Of a stretch of DNA of 64,000 bases, positions 37,501 through 42,717 are shown piece by piece. Position 1 is the stretch's first letter, and each line of letters opens with the position of its first letter. Both the position numbers and the translations under genes were made by a program. The notes under the pieces are model-generated. The model was given only the letters and a program-made list of their open reading frames with translations. It was not told where the DNA came from and ran no database searches. Source of the stretch: Branchiostoma floridae (taxonomy: Eukaryota; Chordata; Leptocardii; Amphioxiformes; Branchiostomatidae). The DNA is taken from NCBI RefSeq assembly GCF_000003815.2, contig NC_049995.1, forward strand, positions 15,441,922-15,505,921. The letters run 5' to 3'.

Positions 37501-40500
37501 TAGGTTTGTTTCGGTTAAAACAGTGGGAGGTCAACTCCAGCCTTTTACTGATCAACAGTCAGAAGACTAAAATGACACCGGGATTTTACCCCCTGCCATG
37601 TCCATGGTTCATTCCAACCCTTGAGCTTCCATTTAGAGGTCAACTATGGGTAAAAACATGGCAAGATTTTGTCAGGCCGTAAAAACACGCTTGCTTATAT
37701 CCTCCCTAGCTGAAGACTTGATCAAAATTTGCTCAGGAAAAAATATTTTTAAAATTTGTCAACGTTGAGAGTAAGTACGATTGGTTCGAATGTGCAACTC
37801 AAATCCTGATCCCTACCCCTACCCCCCAAAAAATAAAAAATCCAATGTAGTTATTGACAGTGTATTGAGTACCAAGGACAGTGTAGATATACTACCAAGT
37901 ACAGTACATTCAGTAGCAAGGACAGTATTCTATTCAGTACTTGTTTGTCTAAGGATTGCAACAATACAAAAGAAGATCTAATGTTAGTTCTTACTTGAAC
38001 CAAGCATCAAAACACATTAAAGCTTGTAAATGACCAATTGTCCACATATCAAGGTGATACAAAAGGTATTATCTTACATACCTTGTCCAAAGAGAGTCAA
38101 TTCTCTAATGATCGGCTGTGATCCGCTCTGGGTGTCGAATTTCAGCCTGACGTACCGACTTTCGAAGTCCAGTCTGAACTCCTGCGGGTCGGCGGTTCCA
38201 GGAACCACCGCGTCCGAGCTGTGCGCGATCTCCCACACGTACGGACTCACGGAGGAACTGCAGGGGCGAAAGAAAACAAAAACAAGTCAGATGATCAAGC
38301 GATGCTATGGACACATAACGTGACTGCTCCTACTTCACGAAAGTTAAAGTTGAATTTATCAAATTCCTGTAGGTGTATATTTGTATGTGTTTCTAACATC
38401 TGTCTGTGCTTTTGTGATTACCGATATATCAGATAGACTATACTCCATTTCGCTCATTCGATGACTCATGCTCCGACGAAAGGAGTTATGGGTAATATGT
38501 CAAAGGTGAAGGCCCTTCACTATTCTAAATGAGGCACATGATTGCTCCTGACCGGGTTTCGCATCGTTAAGAGGCGACACCTGGTCAGGAGCAGTCCACG
38601 TGCTCTCATTAACCACCTGTACATCCTCACCTGTCCATAGAACCTTTTATACGCCCAGAGCCTTTCATTCCCATACGTTGGCCGAGCTACGCCGGAGAGG
38701 TCGGACGGAGGTAGCTGGAGAGCTTTAGAGAAGCAGAGGGACATGGACTTGAGGGTGTATGATTTTAAGTGGATGGTATAAAGATAAGAGGCTATGGAAA
38801 GACAGGCATATGAAGCTGGGAACTAAATTGAATTCATAATGCGTCTGAAATTTGTGAGGTTTTGTACGGTTCAGAAACTTGCCAAGCAACACCAAGAGCT
38901 GGACACGATCCTGGTAACAATGGTAACGTTAACAACACATCTTGAACTAGGAACATGGAAAAGCGTCTATTGTTGCGTTCGTCAAGCGCGGGTGAGGTGG
39001 CTAGGCCTGGTATACGCCTACCGCGGATGGCTTTGAAATCGGATCCAAAAGCGAAAAGAGACAGGGGAAGGCGGCATATGATCTGGAATGTCTGGCGGGG
39101 CTTGGATGAAGTAAGATTCATTAGGTAAGACACTGGATAGCGGGGATTGGAAAACTTTGGTAGCCCGCATCGGAGGTAGCTGGGATGCGGCGAAGAAGAT
39201 GTTGGATGAGTTTTAAAGGGCGGCCCGCCGAACATTCGCTAATCCAGCCGCGAATCGGACGGACGGACAAGAAGATTGGTGTAGCTTATGTCAGACCGTC
39301 CCCCTTGCCGGGGATGTGTTGCACAAGAGACGTAAGAGGGTTAACGTTTGGGGAAGTAAGGGCACCAAAACACCCGCCCACCCGCCCTTTTTTTCTGTTC
39401 TCTGCTCGTAGACCGTTCAGTGACCCTTCGGTCTTTTTTGCCCATACCTTAACCTTCTTCCGGAGATTCGCCTTGGGTCACTGCGGATAGGGTACTATAA
39501 ACTTTTCGCCATTTTGCATGCCCCATTACCGTCTGGACATTGTTATGCAAATTAAAACAATGGTCTAGACGAGAGTATTTACGTCTCAGGGGGCATAACC
39601 TTTGACATATTACCCAGAATTCCTGTCGCTGCACATGCGTACTTGGAACAGTGACAATGCTTATTGCCTACCTTTCCACGATAAAGCTGACAACGTCCTG
39701 ATCACCGCTGCCATCGTTAGTGATGGAGAGTCTCCGAATCACGAAGGTGGTCTGAAGGTCGAGGATCACCCAATGTTGGTACCCGTCCGGCCGGTACTTG
39801 GGCTCCCAGTAGGTGGACGCGTCGCCGTCAAAAGCCTTCTTCGCTTTGTTCAGCGTGTAGCGACAACCTCGCCATGTGCATCTTCGAGAGCTGCTTTCGT
39901 CCGAAATCCAGGAGCTTGGGATGTCCAGCCATCGAGAAGCTGGGGTGGGGAAAAAAGAAATGATAAGAAAACTAGAAAGGCAACATTTTTAGGGTAGGGT
40001 GTTTCCCTCACTAATTTCTCCCTTTTAAATCAATACTCTACTTTTTCATGCAACATGTAAATACATCAGAAAGAAAATGAATGAATGAAGAGGAAGAAGA
40101 ACTTTATTGCGCGACAATTGTTTCAGGTACAATGTATGGCAATCTGTATATACAATGGAGTTGAACTATGCACTATTGCGAGAGTCTAACAACTAAACTA
40201 ATCTAATCTTACCTAATGTAACAGCATAAACAATCTAGTTAATATTATACAAGCTAATACTTCAGAACTTTATGTCAATATTCCATTGTCTCGTTTTTAC
40301 AAGGAGTTGTAAATGAATTGGCGAATGAATGAATGTATGAACTAATGAATGAATGAATGAATGAATGCATGGAAGAAGCAAAAAGAAAGGAGGATTGACA
40401 GATGGATGCCTGATTGGATGGATGGATGGATGGATGCTTTATTCCTGTTACAGGCAAGGCACGCCTTTGTCCAGCTCATAACAATCTTTGCAATTTCACA

Positions 40501-42485
40501 CATCATTTTGTCCAAACCATCACTTCTGACATTGTGGGCGTTGTCTGCCTACAATGTGGGCGTTGTCTGCCTACATGTTTCACTTTGCTGCACGACTTGT
40601 TTGCTACCCACCGTTGCTATGGTTATAAGGAATGACGTCACTTGTTACCACACCTTTGGGGGATCATGTTTCACGGTGCTGCATGACTTGTTTGCTACCT
40701 ACCATTGGTATGGAGGTCAGCAACATCTGACCTGGTAGCTAGGCATAAATATTTGAGGAAAATTGGTGCTGACACCTCCTGTTGACTGTCGCGACAATGC
40801 TTGTGACAGTTTGCATTTCTTGTGGCCTTCCGGTCCATGGACAATAAATGGGTCATACATGGGTCAAAGAAGCGATAGGATCCACGTATTCTCAACCTAT
40901 TTACTTCATGGAGGTGAACTCACTCTCGCATCGTCTGAAGTTGCCGTCATGTGAGCACGCGCAGACCGTGCATGTCTCGTTACTGCTCAGCTGCCCATGC
41001 TTGCAGGAACACACTTGTTCCACAGGAGGTTTGCAGGGTGAGCTGGTCGCGTAATAAACTGTCACCACAGCTATGAAGAAAGCTGTAATTAAAAAAAAAA
41101 TTAATTTCAAAATAAAACACCATCTTTTCGTCTTCAGGCCACAGTAAGTAAATGGATGAAATCCTATACAGACTGCAAAAATAGTGAGACAGAACGCTGT
41201 AATAAAAACTTCATTTCAGATTAAAATATAAAAATCATATTTTTGTTGTTTTTTTTTTTTTATTATCAGCATAAGATGCGAACTCTTTGTAGACCAAGAA
41301 GGCAATGTTTTAGGAGTCGTTGAGTAAAAAAAATTCTATCGGGAAAGCACAATGAAAACGACGTCCGAGGACGCATGCCTTGGTGCACTCAGTTTTACGG
41401 TGCAAATACAACAATATTCAGACTTTGCTCGTTGCCAGCTACTTTTTACGACAATGGTGTGGTCTTGTACGTCGGATTATGTCAACCTCAGTTCAGAATA
41501 AACCATATAACAGTCGAGCACTTCGCTACCGACCAATCCCGAAGCCCCGCCCCTGTTCTATTATGGTTCTATTTCGAACACCTCCGTCAAAAACAGCACT
41601 ATAGTAGAACAGAACTGGCCGCCGCCTTTATTTAGCTGATAATGTCGTGTTCATTTTAGCGTTTGGACGGAGGTGTTTGAAACGCTATGCAGAGGCTCTC
41701 CCTCCGAAAACAATTATACTAGGTGGGTGTAGTCTTCATTATTGACGGAGGAGTTCGGAATAGAACAGGGGGTTCTATTCCGAACGTTTGACAGGATCGT
41801 TTTATTGTCGCTGCAACGAGGTAGTTAGCAATGTGGACTTCGACAACAGCTGCATGCATACCCGGAGCATAAACGAGAAATGAAGAAGAAAAAACGGTTC
41901 GGGCACTCGTGGAAAGGGGGCTCGAAACAGCACAACATACCAACTACAAAGTCGCAAGTGCAGAGTGCTGCATTGAGGGGAATTTAATGACGAAAATGAT
42001 GAGTGACAAAAATAGTTAAACCGAAGTTAGTCGGTGACGTTAACGTTATAGTTAAAAACACAGCGGCGAAAGACGTTGTAAGGAAATCAATATCAGTTTT
42101 ATTTCGTATGGCAAGGGGATAGTTTCAAAAATCTGTTTCTGTATGGCAGTCAACGATAAAAAAACTTAAAAGTTATACCGTCTTTTGGTATGAAATGACG
42201 GTCCCACACAATTGCAACAAAGGCTGTAGAGCTTTTCTCCCACAGGAGTCAAGTTGGTCACAACACTACAACAGTAGTTTGAGGCGAGAACCAACCATCA
42301 CTATAAATCAACTTAGCGCAGGCAGGAATATATCATAAACGGCTTGTCATGCATATTATGTCTAATGCTACAATATACCACTGTATAAGTATCACCGATA
42401 AACAAACTTAAAGATATCCAGTATTTTGTTATCCATTATAATGGAAGCTTTACTTACTTGCAACAAGCGCTGTGAAGCTCCCCAT
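7156..42485 (-). CDS. Polycystin-1-like protein, copy A (complete, 40 coding exons)
   Basis: Exons in transcript order: 42485-42458, 41082-40924, 39939-39672, 38257-38082, 37269-37131, 36190-36106, 34972-34791, 30670-30516, 30267-30031, 29473-29278, 28798-28557, 28037-27830, 26379-26166, 25745-25547, 24611-24469, 24023-23916, 23401-23225, 22600-22475, 22059-21945, 21779-21694, 21027-20908, 20571-20422, 20006-19794, 19229-18941, 18598-18471, 18050-17832, 16171-16064, 15674-15496, 15248-15183, 14928-14821, 14375-14162, 14075-13898, 13330-13143, 12778-12689, about 11766-11671, 11599-11372, 11015-10847, 9986-9747, 8601-8275, 7943-7156. The product is about 2,446 residues, near PKD1L2 size. Domain order: signal peptide, discoidin-like, REJ-like, PAN, F-type lectin, REJ-like, GAIN/GPS, TM1, PLAT, TM2-TM11 with the polycystin channel. 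Phases agree at all junctions except those involving exon 35; the exon 7 donor is weak. It sits tail-to-tail with the transporter and head-to-tail with copy B. Function by family: cleaved receptor-like channel subunit in plasma or ciliary membrane. Confidence 0.85.
8697..9245. mobile_element. MITE with TTAA target duplication (piggyBac-type ends)
   Basis: In the intron between exons 38 and 39, terminal inverted repeats begin AGGCGCCCAGAGCAGTTTTT and are bounded on both sides by TTAA (8693-8696 and 9246-9249). A TTAA duplication is the known signature of piggyBac insertion. The interior has no transposase, only a TTCGA-rich section around 8880-9010. Confidence 0.7.
9300..9460. repeat. tRNA-SINE-like fragment
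   Basis: AAACTCAGGACCTCTAG and the following words resemble the anticodon and B-box side of SINEs seen at 24165, 35460, 52665 and 63190. Short and decayed. Confidence 0.3.
9747..11015 (-). CDS. Copy A exons 37-38: extracellular TOP (polycystin) domain
   Basis: Exon 37 (11015-10847) reads [19 protein letters not shown] followed by HVRSWYNG. This is the conserved start of the polycystin-family extracellular domain after S1. Exon 38 (9986-9747) has several N-glycosylation sequons (NVT, NTT, NGT) and paired cysteines (GQHCAPP, LHNCANN). Both introns are phase 1. The same exons in copy B are 47954-47786 and 47157-46918 with identical lengths, which supports both borders. Confidence 0.85.
10026..10135 (-). 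mobile_element. Probable LINE 3' end (CR1/L2-like tail)
   Basis: Read on the minus strand, GGGCTCCACTGAAAAGCAGT is followed by a GGACCGCCCTGG-type end and an AT-rich tail with repeated ATAAAT. This resembles 3' ends of CR1/L2-group LINEs. No reverse-transcriptase sequence is attached. The AT-rich sequence to about 10360 and the rest of the intron to 10846 show no exon. Confidence 0.35.
11372..11766 (-). CDS. Copy A exons 35-36: duplicated charged linker and helix S1
   Basis: Exon 36 (11599-11372) reads [20 protein letters not shown] followed by RR, then helix S1 ([20 protein letters not shown]) and MAFYMTQNV, the start of the TOP domain. Just upstream, ending at 11671 before a GTAGGA donor, exon 35 encodes almost the same linker ([20 protein letters not shown]). 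The two exons are separated by an intron of about 71 bases and both borders are phase 0. The acceptor of exon 35 is clear in copy B (48868) but not here, because inverted-repeat sequence next to an assembly gap replaces it; 11766 is an estimate. Confidence 0.7.
11767..12045. repeat. Inverted repeat around a 100-base gap
   Basis: CATAGAGAGCCTGCTATGG at about 12008-12026 is the reverse complement of sequence at about 11771-11789. AATCAGCGACCCAGTACAAA at about 11967 pairs with 11822-11843. The arms flank Ns at 11844-11943. Either a foldback insertion sits here or the assembly folded back on itself. It lies where exon 35's acceptor should be. Confidence 0.7.
11844..11943. other. Assembly gap (100 N)
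   Basis: A fixed-length run of N in the intron upstream of exon 35, between the arms of an inverted repeat. The true length is unknown. Confidence 0.95.
12430..12570 (+). pseudogene. Conserved intronic segment, possible transposase relic
   Basis: On the plus strand this reads [16 protein letters not shown] after a CTCTCTCCAG tract. It resembles the N-terminal helix region of Harbinger-type transposase-derived proteins, but that is only an impression. The same segment occurs in the same intron of copy B (about 49270-49365) with a 29-base deletion. It therefore predates the gene duplication and is decaying. An unrecognised minus-strand exon is the alternative. Confidence 0.25.
12689..12778 (-). 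CDS. Copy A exon 34: acidic cytoplasmic linker
   Basis: A 90-base exon in phase 0 at both ends encodes [20 protein letters not shown] and ten further residues. Copy B has the same exon at 49745-49656. The linker joins the helix bundle of exons 31-33 to the basic linker of exons 35-36, so an acidic stretch is followed by a strongly basic one in the cytoplasmic loop before S1. Confidence 0.8.
13143..14375 (-). CDS. Copy A exons 31-33: membrane helices after PLAT
   Basis: Exon 31 (14375-14162) begins [19 protein letters not shown] and holds a helix around [20 protein letters not shown]. Exon 32 (14075-13898) has helix [20 protein letters not shown], a basic Lys-rich cytoplasmic loop ([17 protein letters not shown]) and WWTAYIG. 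Exon 33 (13330-13143) has [20 protein letters not shown] and two more hydrophobic runs ending ALISK. Phases are 2-0, 0-1 and 1-0. This is the extra five-helix block that polycystin-1 types have and polycystin-2 types lack. Confidence 0.85.
14481..14690. repeat. Two decayed tandem copies of the 5' end of exon 31
   Basis: The exon 31 start (complement of GAACCACATGTGGCCGTC with TTCATGTCCCTGG) at 14346-14380 recurs, damaged, at about 14493-14522 and 14648-14682, spaced about 145 and 155 bases. The same arrangement is present in copy B. They lack a donor site, so they are not likely to be alternative exons. Confidence 0.7.
14821..16171 (-). CDS. Copy A exons 27-30: PLAT/LH2 domain
   Basis: Exon 27 (16171-16064) gives [20 protein letters not shown], the PLAT first strands. 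Exon 28 (15674-15496) gives [26 protein letters not shown] and [20 protein letters not shown]. Exon 29 (15248-15183, only 66 bases) gives [20 protein letters not shown]. Exon 30 (14928-14821) gives [20 protein letters not shown]. Phases 0-2-2-2 are needed; without exon 29 a stop would be created at the 28/30 join. PLAT domains of polycystins bind lipid or partner proteins at the inner membrane face. Confidence 0.9.
16200..17641 (-). mobile_element. Penelope-like element with RT and GIY-YIG endonuclease (decayed)
   Basis: The element lies in the intron between exons 26 and 27. On the minus strand, reverse-transcriptase sequence ([34 protein letters not shown]) precedes [11 protein letters not shown] and then a GIY-YIG endonuclease ([26 protein letters not shown]). 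RT followed by GIY-YIG is diagnostic of Penelope-like elements. The RT is 5'-truncated, has a nonsense change before GVIRTL, and has at least two frameshifts. The outer about 115 bases at each end are inverted copies of each other (16201-16315 with 17485-17600). A near-perfect 14-base target duplication, GACATCMACTGTTA, flanks it at 16186-16199 and 17642-17655. Confidence 0.85.
17832..18050 (-). CDS. Copy A exon 26: GPS cleavage site and TM1
   Basis: The 219-base, phase 0 exon encodes the GPS motif [15 protein letters not shown]. The Cys-x-Cys-x-His-Leu-Thr pattern is the standard autoproteolysis site, with cleavage between Leu and Thr. A tethered stretch follows, then the first membrane helix ([18 protein letters not shown]) and a basic stop-transfer [10 protein letters not shown]. 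All catalytic residues are present, so self-cleavage is predicted. Copy B keeps the same motif (54417-54199). Confidence 0.9.
18471..22600 (-). CDS. Copy A exons 18-25: GAIN domain region
   Basis: Exons 22600-22475, 22059-21945, 21779-21694, 21027-20908, 20571-20422, 20006-19794, 19229-18941 and 18598-18471. The chain runs VVDKIMEG..., helix-rich MAEKEQLDD, then [62 protein letters not shown]-like strands and [20 protein letters not shown] before the GPS exon. The alpha-helical first half and beta-rich second half with two disulphide Cys near the GPS fit a GAIN fold of about 400 residues. Many N-x-S/T sequons indicate an extracellular face. Each exon has a length-matched partner in copy B except exon 22, which is 69 bases longer there. 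Confidence 0.8.
19625..19765 (-). mobile_element. tRNA-derived SINE fragment
   Basis: Minus-strand reading gives a B-box-like GGTTTGAATCG and, further on, AAAGGCACTTAACATC followed by a CCTCAGG end. The same ending, AAAGGCACTTTACAC, is in the longer SINE at 35460. It sits in the intron between exons 23 and 24. Confidence 0.5.
21085..21212. repeat. CA microsatellite with GTGCACGCAAGTACA units
   Basis: (CA)n broken by three copies of about 45 bases containing CACGCAAGTACACACA. After it, GGCTTGGAAAGATATCGTAG at about 21210 repeats the start of exon 21 (about 20996). A piece of exon 21 with its acceptor was thus copied beyond the repeat. Confidence 0.7.
21300..21510 (+). mobile_element. LINE 3' terminal fragment
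   Basis: Plus-strand words [13 protein letters not shown], then a broken frame with [10 protein letters not shown], resemble the GRP-x-x-TW tail found after the reverse transcriptase of RTE-type LINEs, as also seen at 47285. Frameshifts interrupt it. Confidence 0.45.
22950..23036. mobile_element. Foldback MITE with 9-base target duplication
   Basis: An almost perfect hairpin starts TAGCCTGGTATCCAG and ends CTGGATACCAGGCTA, with arms of about 40 bases around TCTCTC. It is flanked on both sides by CAATTGGAA (22941-22949 and 23037-23046, allowing one base of uncertainty). A 9-base duplication suggests a Mutator-type transposase in trans. Located between exons 17 and 18. Confidence 0.75.
23225..26379 (-). 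CDS. Copy A exons 13-17: REJ-like region before GAIN
   Basis: Exons 26379-26166, 25745-25547, 24611-24469, 24023-23916 and 23401-23225. The sequence is beta-rich: [31 protein letters not shown], a Cys pair around [24 protein letters not shown], then [17 protein letters not shown], and [20 protein letters not shown]. It has the length and position of the C-terminal part of the REJ module in polycystin-1 proteins, but motif identity is weak. Exons 16 and 17 are matched in copy B at 62876-62769 and 61912-61736. The exon 16 donor (GAA before GTGGGTAA) was chosen because it alone keeps phase with exon 17. Confidence 0.75.
23819..23878. repeat. (ATGT)n microsatellite
   Basis: About 14 uninterrupted GTAT units lie in the intron after exon 16. 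Confidence 0.9.
24165..24310 (-). mobile_element. tRNA-SINE-like fragment
   Basis: Minus-strand B-box-like GGTCCCGAGTTCGATAC lies near 24240. The end words GCAGTATCGTAACAAGC recur in copy B at about 60724, suggesting an insertion older than the gene duplication or two insertions of one family. Confidence 0.35.
25091..25480 (+). mobile_element. LINE reverse-transcriptase C-terminal fragment
   Basis: A plus-strand open frame reads LTKWGLS-like [10 protein letters not shown], then [18 protein letters not shown]. This is the Cys-rich tail (CxC...H...C) that follows the reverse transcriptase in several LINE groups. The upstream RT is missing, so it is 5'-truncated. It sits in the intron between exons 14 and 15. 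Rest of the intron (24612-25090) holds only repeats. Confidence 0.65.
25960..26135. repeat. Repeat with CCCGGGACC and AGCCCCTTTTTCC blocks
   Basis: Words such as CCCGGGAC, GGGGCTACGTAG and AACAGCCCCTTTTTC recur around 57840-57975, and part at 20190-20270. It is an interspersed element of unknown class, possibly SINE-derived. Confidence 0.4.
26408..26805. mobile_element. MITE, copy 1 of a pair
   Basis: Perfect terminal inverted repeats of more than 30 bases start TACACCTTTCTCACGCGGCG. The 400-base interior is AT-rich and non-coding. A second copy in the opposite orientation is at 32780-33172. Terminal TA may be the target duplication. In the intron between exons 12 and 13. Confidence 0.8.
26951..27425. 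mobile_element. MITE with 9-base target duplication
   Basis: Inverted ends of about 55 bases start TACTCTCCAAGCAGAGGTTA. CATAGATAT lies immediately outside both ends (26942-26950, 27426-27434). An internal perfect palindrome around GTGTCCAACCTAACACAGGT lies at about 27308-27335. No transposase. A short relative is at 58546-58718. Confidence 0.85.
27830..28037 (-). CDS. Copy A exon 12: beta-rich extracellular segment
   Basis: The exon reads [38 protein letters not shown] and LGELSLQ, starting phase 1 and ending phase 2, so it joins exon 13 as LSLQCEAL. Alternating hydrophobic strands fit an REJ or immunoglobulin-like fold. Domain identity is uncertain. Confidence 0.7.
28195..28400 (+). mobile_element. 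Retroelement tail with hammerhead-like core
   Basis: CTGATGA at about 28292, a 7-base-pair stem (GGTGTCT with AGACATC) and GAAAC at about 28317 follow one another, as in the core of hammerhead ribozymes carried by Penelope-like and related elements. Stem I is not formed and stem III is bulged, so activity is doubtful. The flanks carry no coding sequence. Confidence 0.35.
28420..28545. repeat. (TA)n and (GA)n microsatellites
   Basis: Two TA runs each followed by a GA run of about 30 bases, immediately 3' of the donor of exon 11 on the gene strand. The GA tract reads as a polypyrimidine (CT)n in the transcript. Confidence 0.9.
28557..29473 (-). CDS. Copy A exons 10-11: F-type lectin (fucolectin) domain
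   Basis: Exon 10 (29473-29278) gives [49 protein letters not shown]. Exon 11 (28798-28557) gives [20 protein letters not shown] and ends [16 protein letters not shown]. This is the F-type lectin fold: start NLA(L/V)G, AVDG, NPWW/LxxDL, and the sugar-binding R-x-D-C-C-x4-R segment (RMDCCSER). The upstream His (FHS) that helps bind fucose is present, about 27 residues before that Arg. All three fucose-contact positions therefore look intact. About 145 residues, full length. In copy B this region lies beyond the window. Confidence 0.85.
29808..29945 (-). pseudogene. Tandem copy of the 3' part of the PAN exon
   Basis: Sequence 29888-29945 repeats the last about 58 bases of exon 9 with its donor (29-30 kb), including GATCATACATGTTGCCCACTG on the plus strand. 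The adjoining intron (GAGCATTAGAATT, CATCATGATACA) is repeated too, giving a unit of about 140 bases in tandem. The copy lacks an acceptor and the first two thirds of the exon, so it is a broken partial exon. Confidence 0.75.
30031..30267 (-). CDS. Copy A exon 9: PAN/apple-like domain
   Basis: The 237-base exon, phase 1 at both ends, encodes a Cys-rich domain: DSDC, then [29 protein letters not shown] and YDRLT. The CxxxCCxxxxCxxFxY core with later Cys pairs is the pattern of PAN/apple-like domains, which bind carbohydrate or protein. A single symmetric phase-1 exon is the classic form of a shuffled extracellular module. It is followed directly by the F-type lectin. Confidence 0.75.
30516..30670 (-). 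CDS. Copy A exon 8: REJ/PKD-like strand segment
   Basis: Encodes [20 protein letters not shown], then [20 protein letters not shown] and W. The pattern sDLxLxAxxSYDPD...FxYxW is that of REJ and PKD-repeat cores in polycystin-1 proteins. Joins exon 9 in phase 1. The acceptor lies beside a run of G on the plus strand (poly-C in the transcript). Confidence 0.7.
30860..31824. mobile_element. Large foldback element, interrupted by a hAT-like MITE
   Basis: The left arm begins GTTTATGTATTTTGTATTC and is mirrored at the right end (about 31760-31824). The arms continue inward through GACTGACGGACAGTAG to a GC-rich centre (31030-31215) that matches the separate small MITEs at 33300 and 63483. Right arm is split by the insertion at 31277-31709. 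Confidence 0.75.
31277..31709. mobile_element. hAT-like MITE nested in the foldback
   Basis: Ends AGGGCTGGGTACCGGTAC and, inverted, GTACCGATACCCAGCCCT. TAACTACT flanks both sides (31269-31276, 31710-31717): an 8-base duplication as made by hAT transposases. The interior holds repeated CAGGTCCAGGTCCGG words and no gene. Confidence 0.8.
31887..31986. other. Assembly gap (100 N)
   Basis: Fixed-length N run in the long intron between exons 7 and 8. True size unknown. Confidence 0.95.
32092..32270. mobile_element. Short Penelope-type foldback with 11-base target duplication
   Basis: Arms TTGAAATAGTTGA and TTGGACTCACCCAAATT are mirrored at 32180-32245. The tail TCAACACAAATGAACTTT matches the end of the Penelope-like element at 17620. 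TACTAAACACA flanks both ends (32081-32091, 32271-32281). Non-coding. Confidence 0.75.
32780..33172. mobile_element. MITE, copy 2 (inverted relative to 26408-26805)
   Basis: The ends TACACGCCTTTCTCGCGCGG and CGCGTGGGAAAGGTGTA, and interior words such as GATCTTATATTGTGAA, match the first copy as reverse complement. More diverged in its ends, so probably older or independently mutated. Confidence 0.75.
33300..33475. mobile_element. Small GC-ended MITE
   Basis: Ends CCGGTCGGGCAGTTTTTGGG and GCCCGGCCGGGCTATGG with AAATTTTTCGTTTCC before the right end. The same layout is seen at 31030-31215 and 63483-63683. Confidence 0.6.
33490..33870. repeat. Element with TATATGGATGAC ends
   Basis: TATATGGATGACATCC at 33497 is mirrored by GGACGTCATCCATATA at about 33840-33856. 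The same end occurs at about 47680 and 61127. Probably a non-autonomous transposon. From 33871 to 34790 no exon, RNA gene or clear repeat was found. Confidence 0.45.
34791..37269 (-). CDS. Copy A exons 5-7: segment between discoidin and REJ-like core
   Basis: Exon 5 (37269-37131): [20 protein letters not shown] and [13 protein letters not shown]. Exon 6 (36190-36106): [20 protein letters not shown]. Exon 7 (34972-34791): [36 protein letters not shown]. The pattern QCxxxxxxxWxxxRG...LxxGVHxxxVxA is REJ-like. The exon 7 donor (CGC before GTTATG) is poor but is the only one found that gives phase 2 to meet exon 8; an undetected extra exon is possible. Confidence 0.6.
35455..35965 (-). mobile_element. 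tRNA-derived SINE, long copy
   Basis: On the minus strand a tRNA-like head has an A box (GTGGCGCAGCGG) and a B box (GGTTCAAATCC) near 35885-35950. It is followed by AAAGGCACTTTACACAGC, GGTGAAAATGAGTACCTAGC and CACGTTAAAGAACCCCCACA. The same body recurs in opposite orientation at 45890-46072. Located between exons 6 and 7. Confidence 0.75.
36369..36571. mobile_element. Short Penelope-type foldback with 13-base target duplication
   Basis: GCTAAACTTTACTTCCAACA and ACCTTGTTCACAGAATGACC match the ends of the element at 16200-17641. The right half mirrors the left, and the tail CTACCAACACAGATGAAC is the same. GTATSGTGAAATA flanks both ends (36356-36368 and 36572-36584). No coding sequence, so it moved by borrowed machinery. 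Confidence 0.8.
37270..38081. other. Intron between exons 4 and 5, nothing recognised
   Basis: About 800 bases without an exon, RNA gene or clear transposon end. A loose repeat of AGTAC(C)AAGGACAGT occurs near 37865-37935. Confidence 0.5.
38082..39939 (-). CDS. Copy A exons 3-4: discoidin (F5/8 type C)-like domain
   Basis: Exon 3 (39939-39672): [20 protein letters not shown], then [39 protein letters not shown] and DVVSFIVER. Exon 4 (38257-38082): [33 protein letters not shown] and IIRELTLFG. FDGDxSTYWEP, the WVxLDL strand and RYVRLxF with a C-terminal ELxLFG are the usual F5/8C (galactose-binding-like) landmarks; about 145 residues. It is the first folded module after the signal peptide region. 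Confidence 0.8.
38481..39650. repeat. Pair of GGGTAATATGTCAAAGG ends in opposite orientation
   Basis: GTTATGGGTAATATGTCAAA at about 38484 and its mirror CCTTTGACATATTACCCAGA at about 39599, followed by GCTGCACATGCGTAC. Single copies of the same end occur at about 49490-49533 and 54640-54690. They may be the two ends of one 1.1 kb element inside intron 3 or two separate insertions. A short palindrome, GCTCCTGACC with GGTCAGGAGC, lies at 38543-38605. Confidence 0.4.
40318..40440. repeat. (GAAT)n and (GGAT)n microsatellites
   Basis: Two short tetranucleotide runs in intron 2. Just left, CTTTATTGCGCGACAATTG at about 40102 resembles the poly-A-side end of a retroelement. Confidence 0.8.
40545..40725. 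repeat. Local tandem duplications
   Basis: TGTGGGCGTTGTCTGCCTAC occurs twice in direct succession (about 40535 and 40556). A unit containing GACTTGTTTGCTACC recurs about 83 bases apart (about 40597 and 40686). Confidence 0.65.
40924..42485 (-). CDS. Copy A exons 1-2: start codon, signal peptide and Cys-rich segment
   Basis: The ATG at 42485-42483 opens a 28-base coding exon ending at a GTAAGT donor (42457). Exon 2 (41082-40924) follows in phase 1. Joined, the protein starts [20 protein letters not shown] and continues ATSSPC, a typical signal peptide. It then has [19 protein letters not shown] and GNFRRC: eight or more Cys in about 45 residues, of unknown fold. The start was chosen because it alone gives a signal peptide in the frame required by exon 2. 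The 5' UTR extends into 42486 onward. Confidence 0.8.
41375..41790. repeat. Intron 1 repeats with GGTTCTATTTCGAACACCTC
   Basis: The motif at about 41561 and its inverted relative at about 41740-41785 belong to the GTTCGAAATAGAAC family (3217, 56370). GACGGAGGTGTTTGAAACG lies between them. No exon was found in 41083-42457. Confidence 0.5.
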
Positions 42486-42717
42486 ATTGTTCCCTTCGAT
42501 TCACAACTGCAGTGCTAATTTTTGTCTCGCCGCTCTCAATAAGTTCAGCCAGCTGCCTGTAACGTGCATTGTGATGCGGGCGGCTCGGTGCATTTCGGTG
42601 ATAGAGATATGTATCAAACCACACCTCGATAATTACCAGTAAGCACGTTGTCATTGGCATATGTGATGGCAACCAGTGGGAATTTTTGTAGTTTTTAACT
42701 CACTCCAATGTAGTTTT

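Noticed and set aside
39602-39997. 131-codon plus-strand frame
   Set aside because: It is the antisense shadow of discoidin exon 3, whose minus-strand reading has domain landmarks and matching phases.
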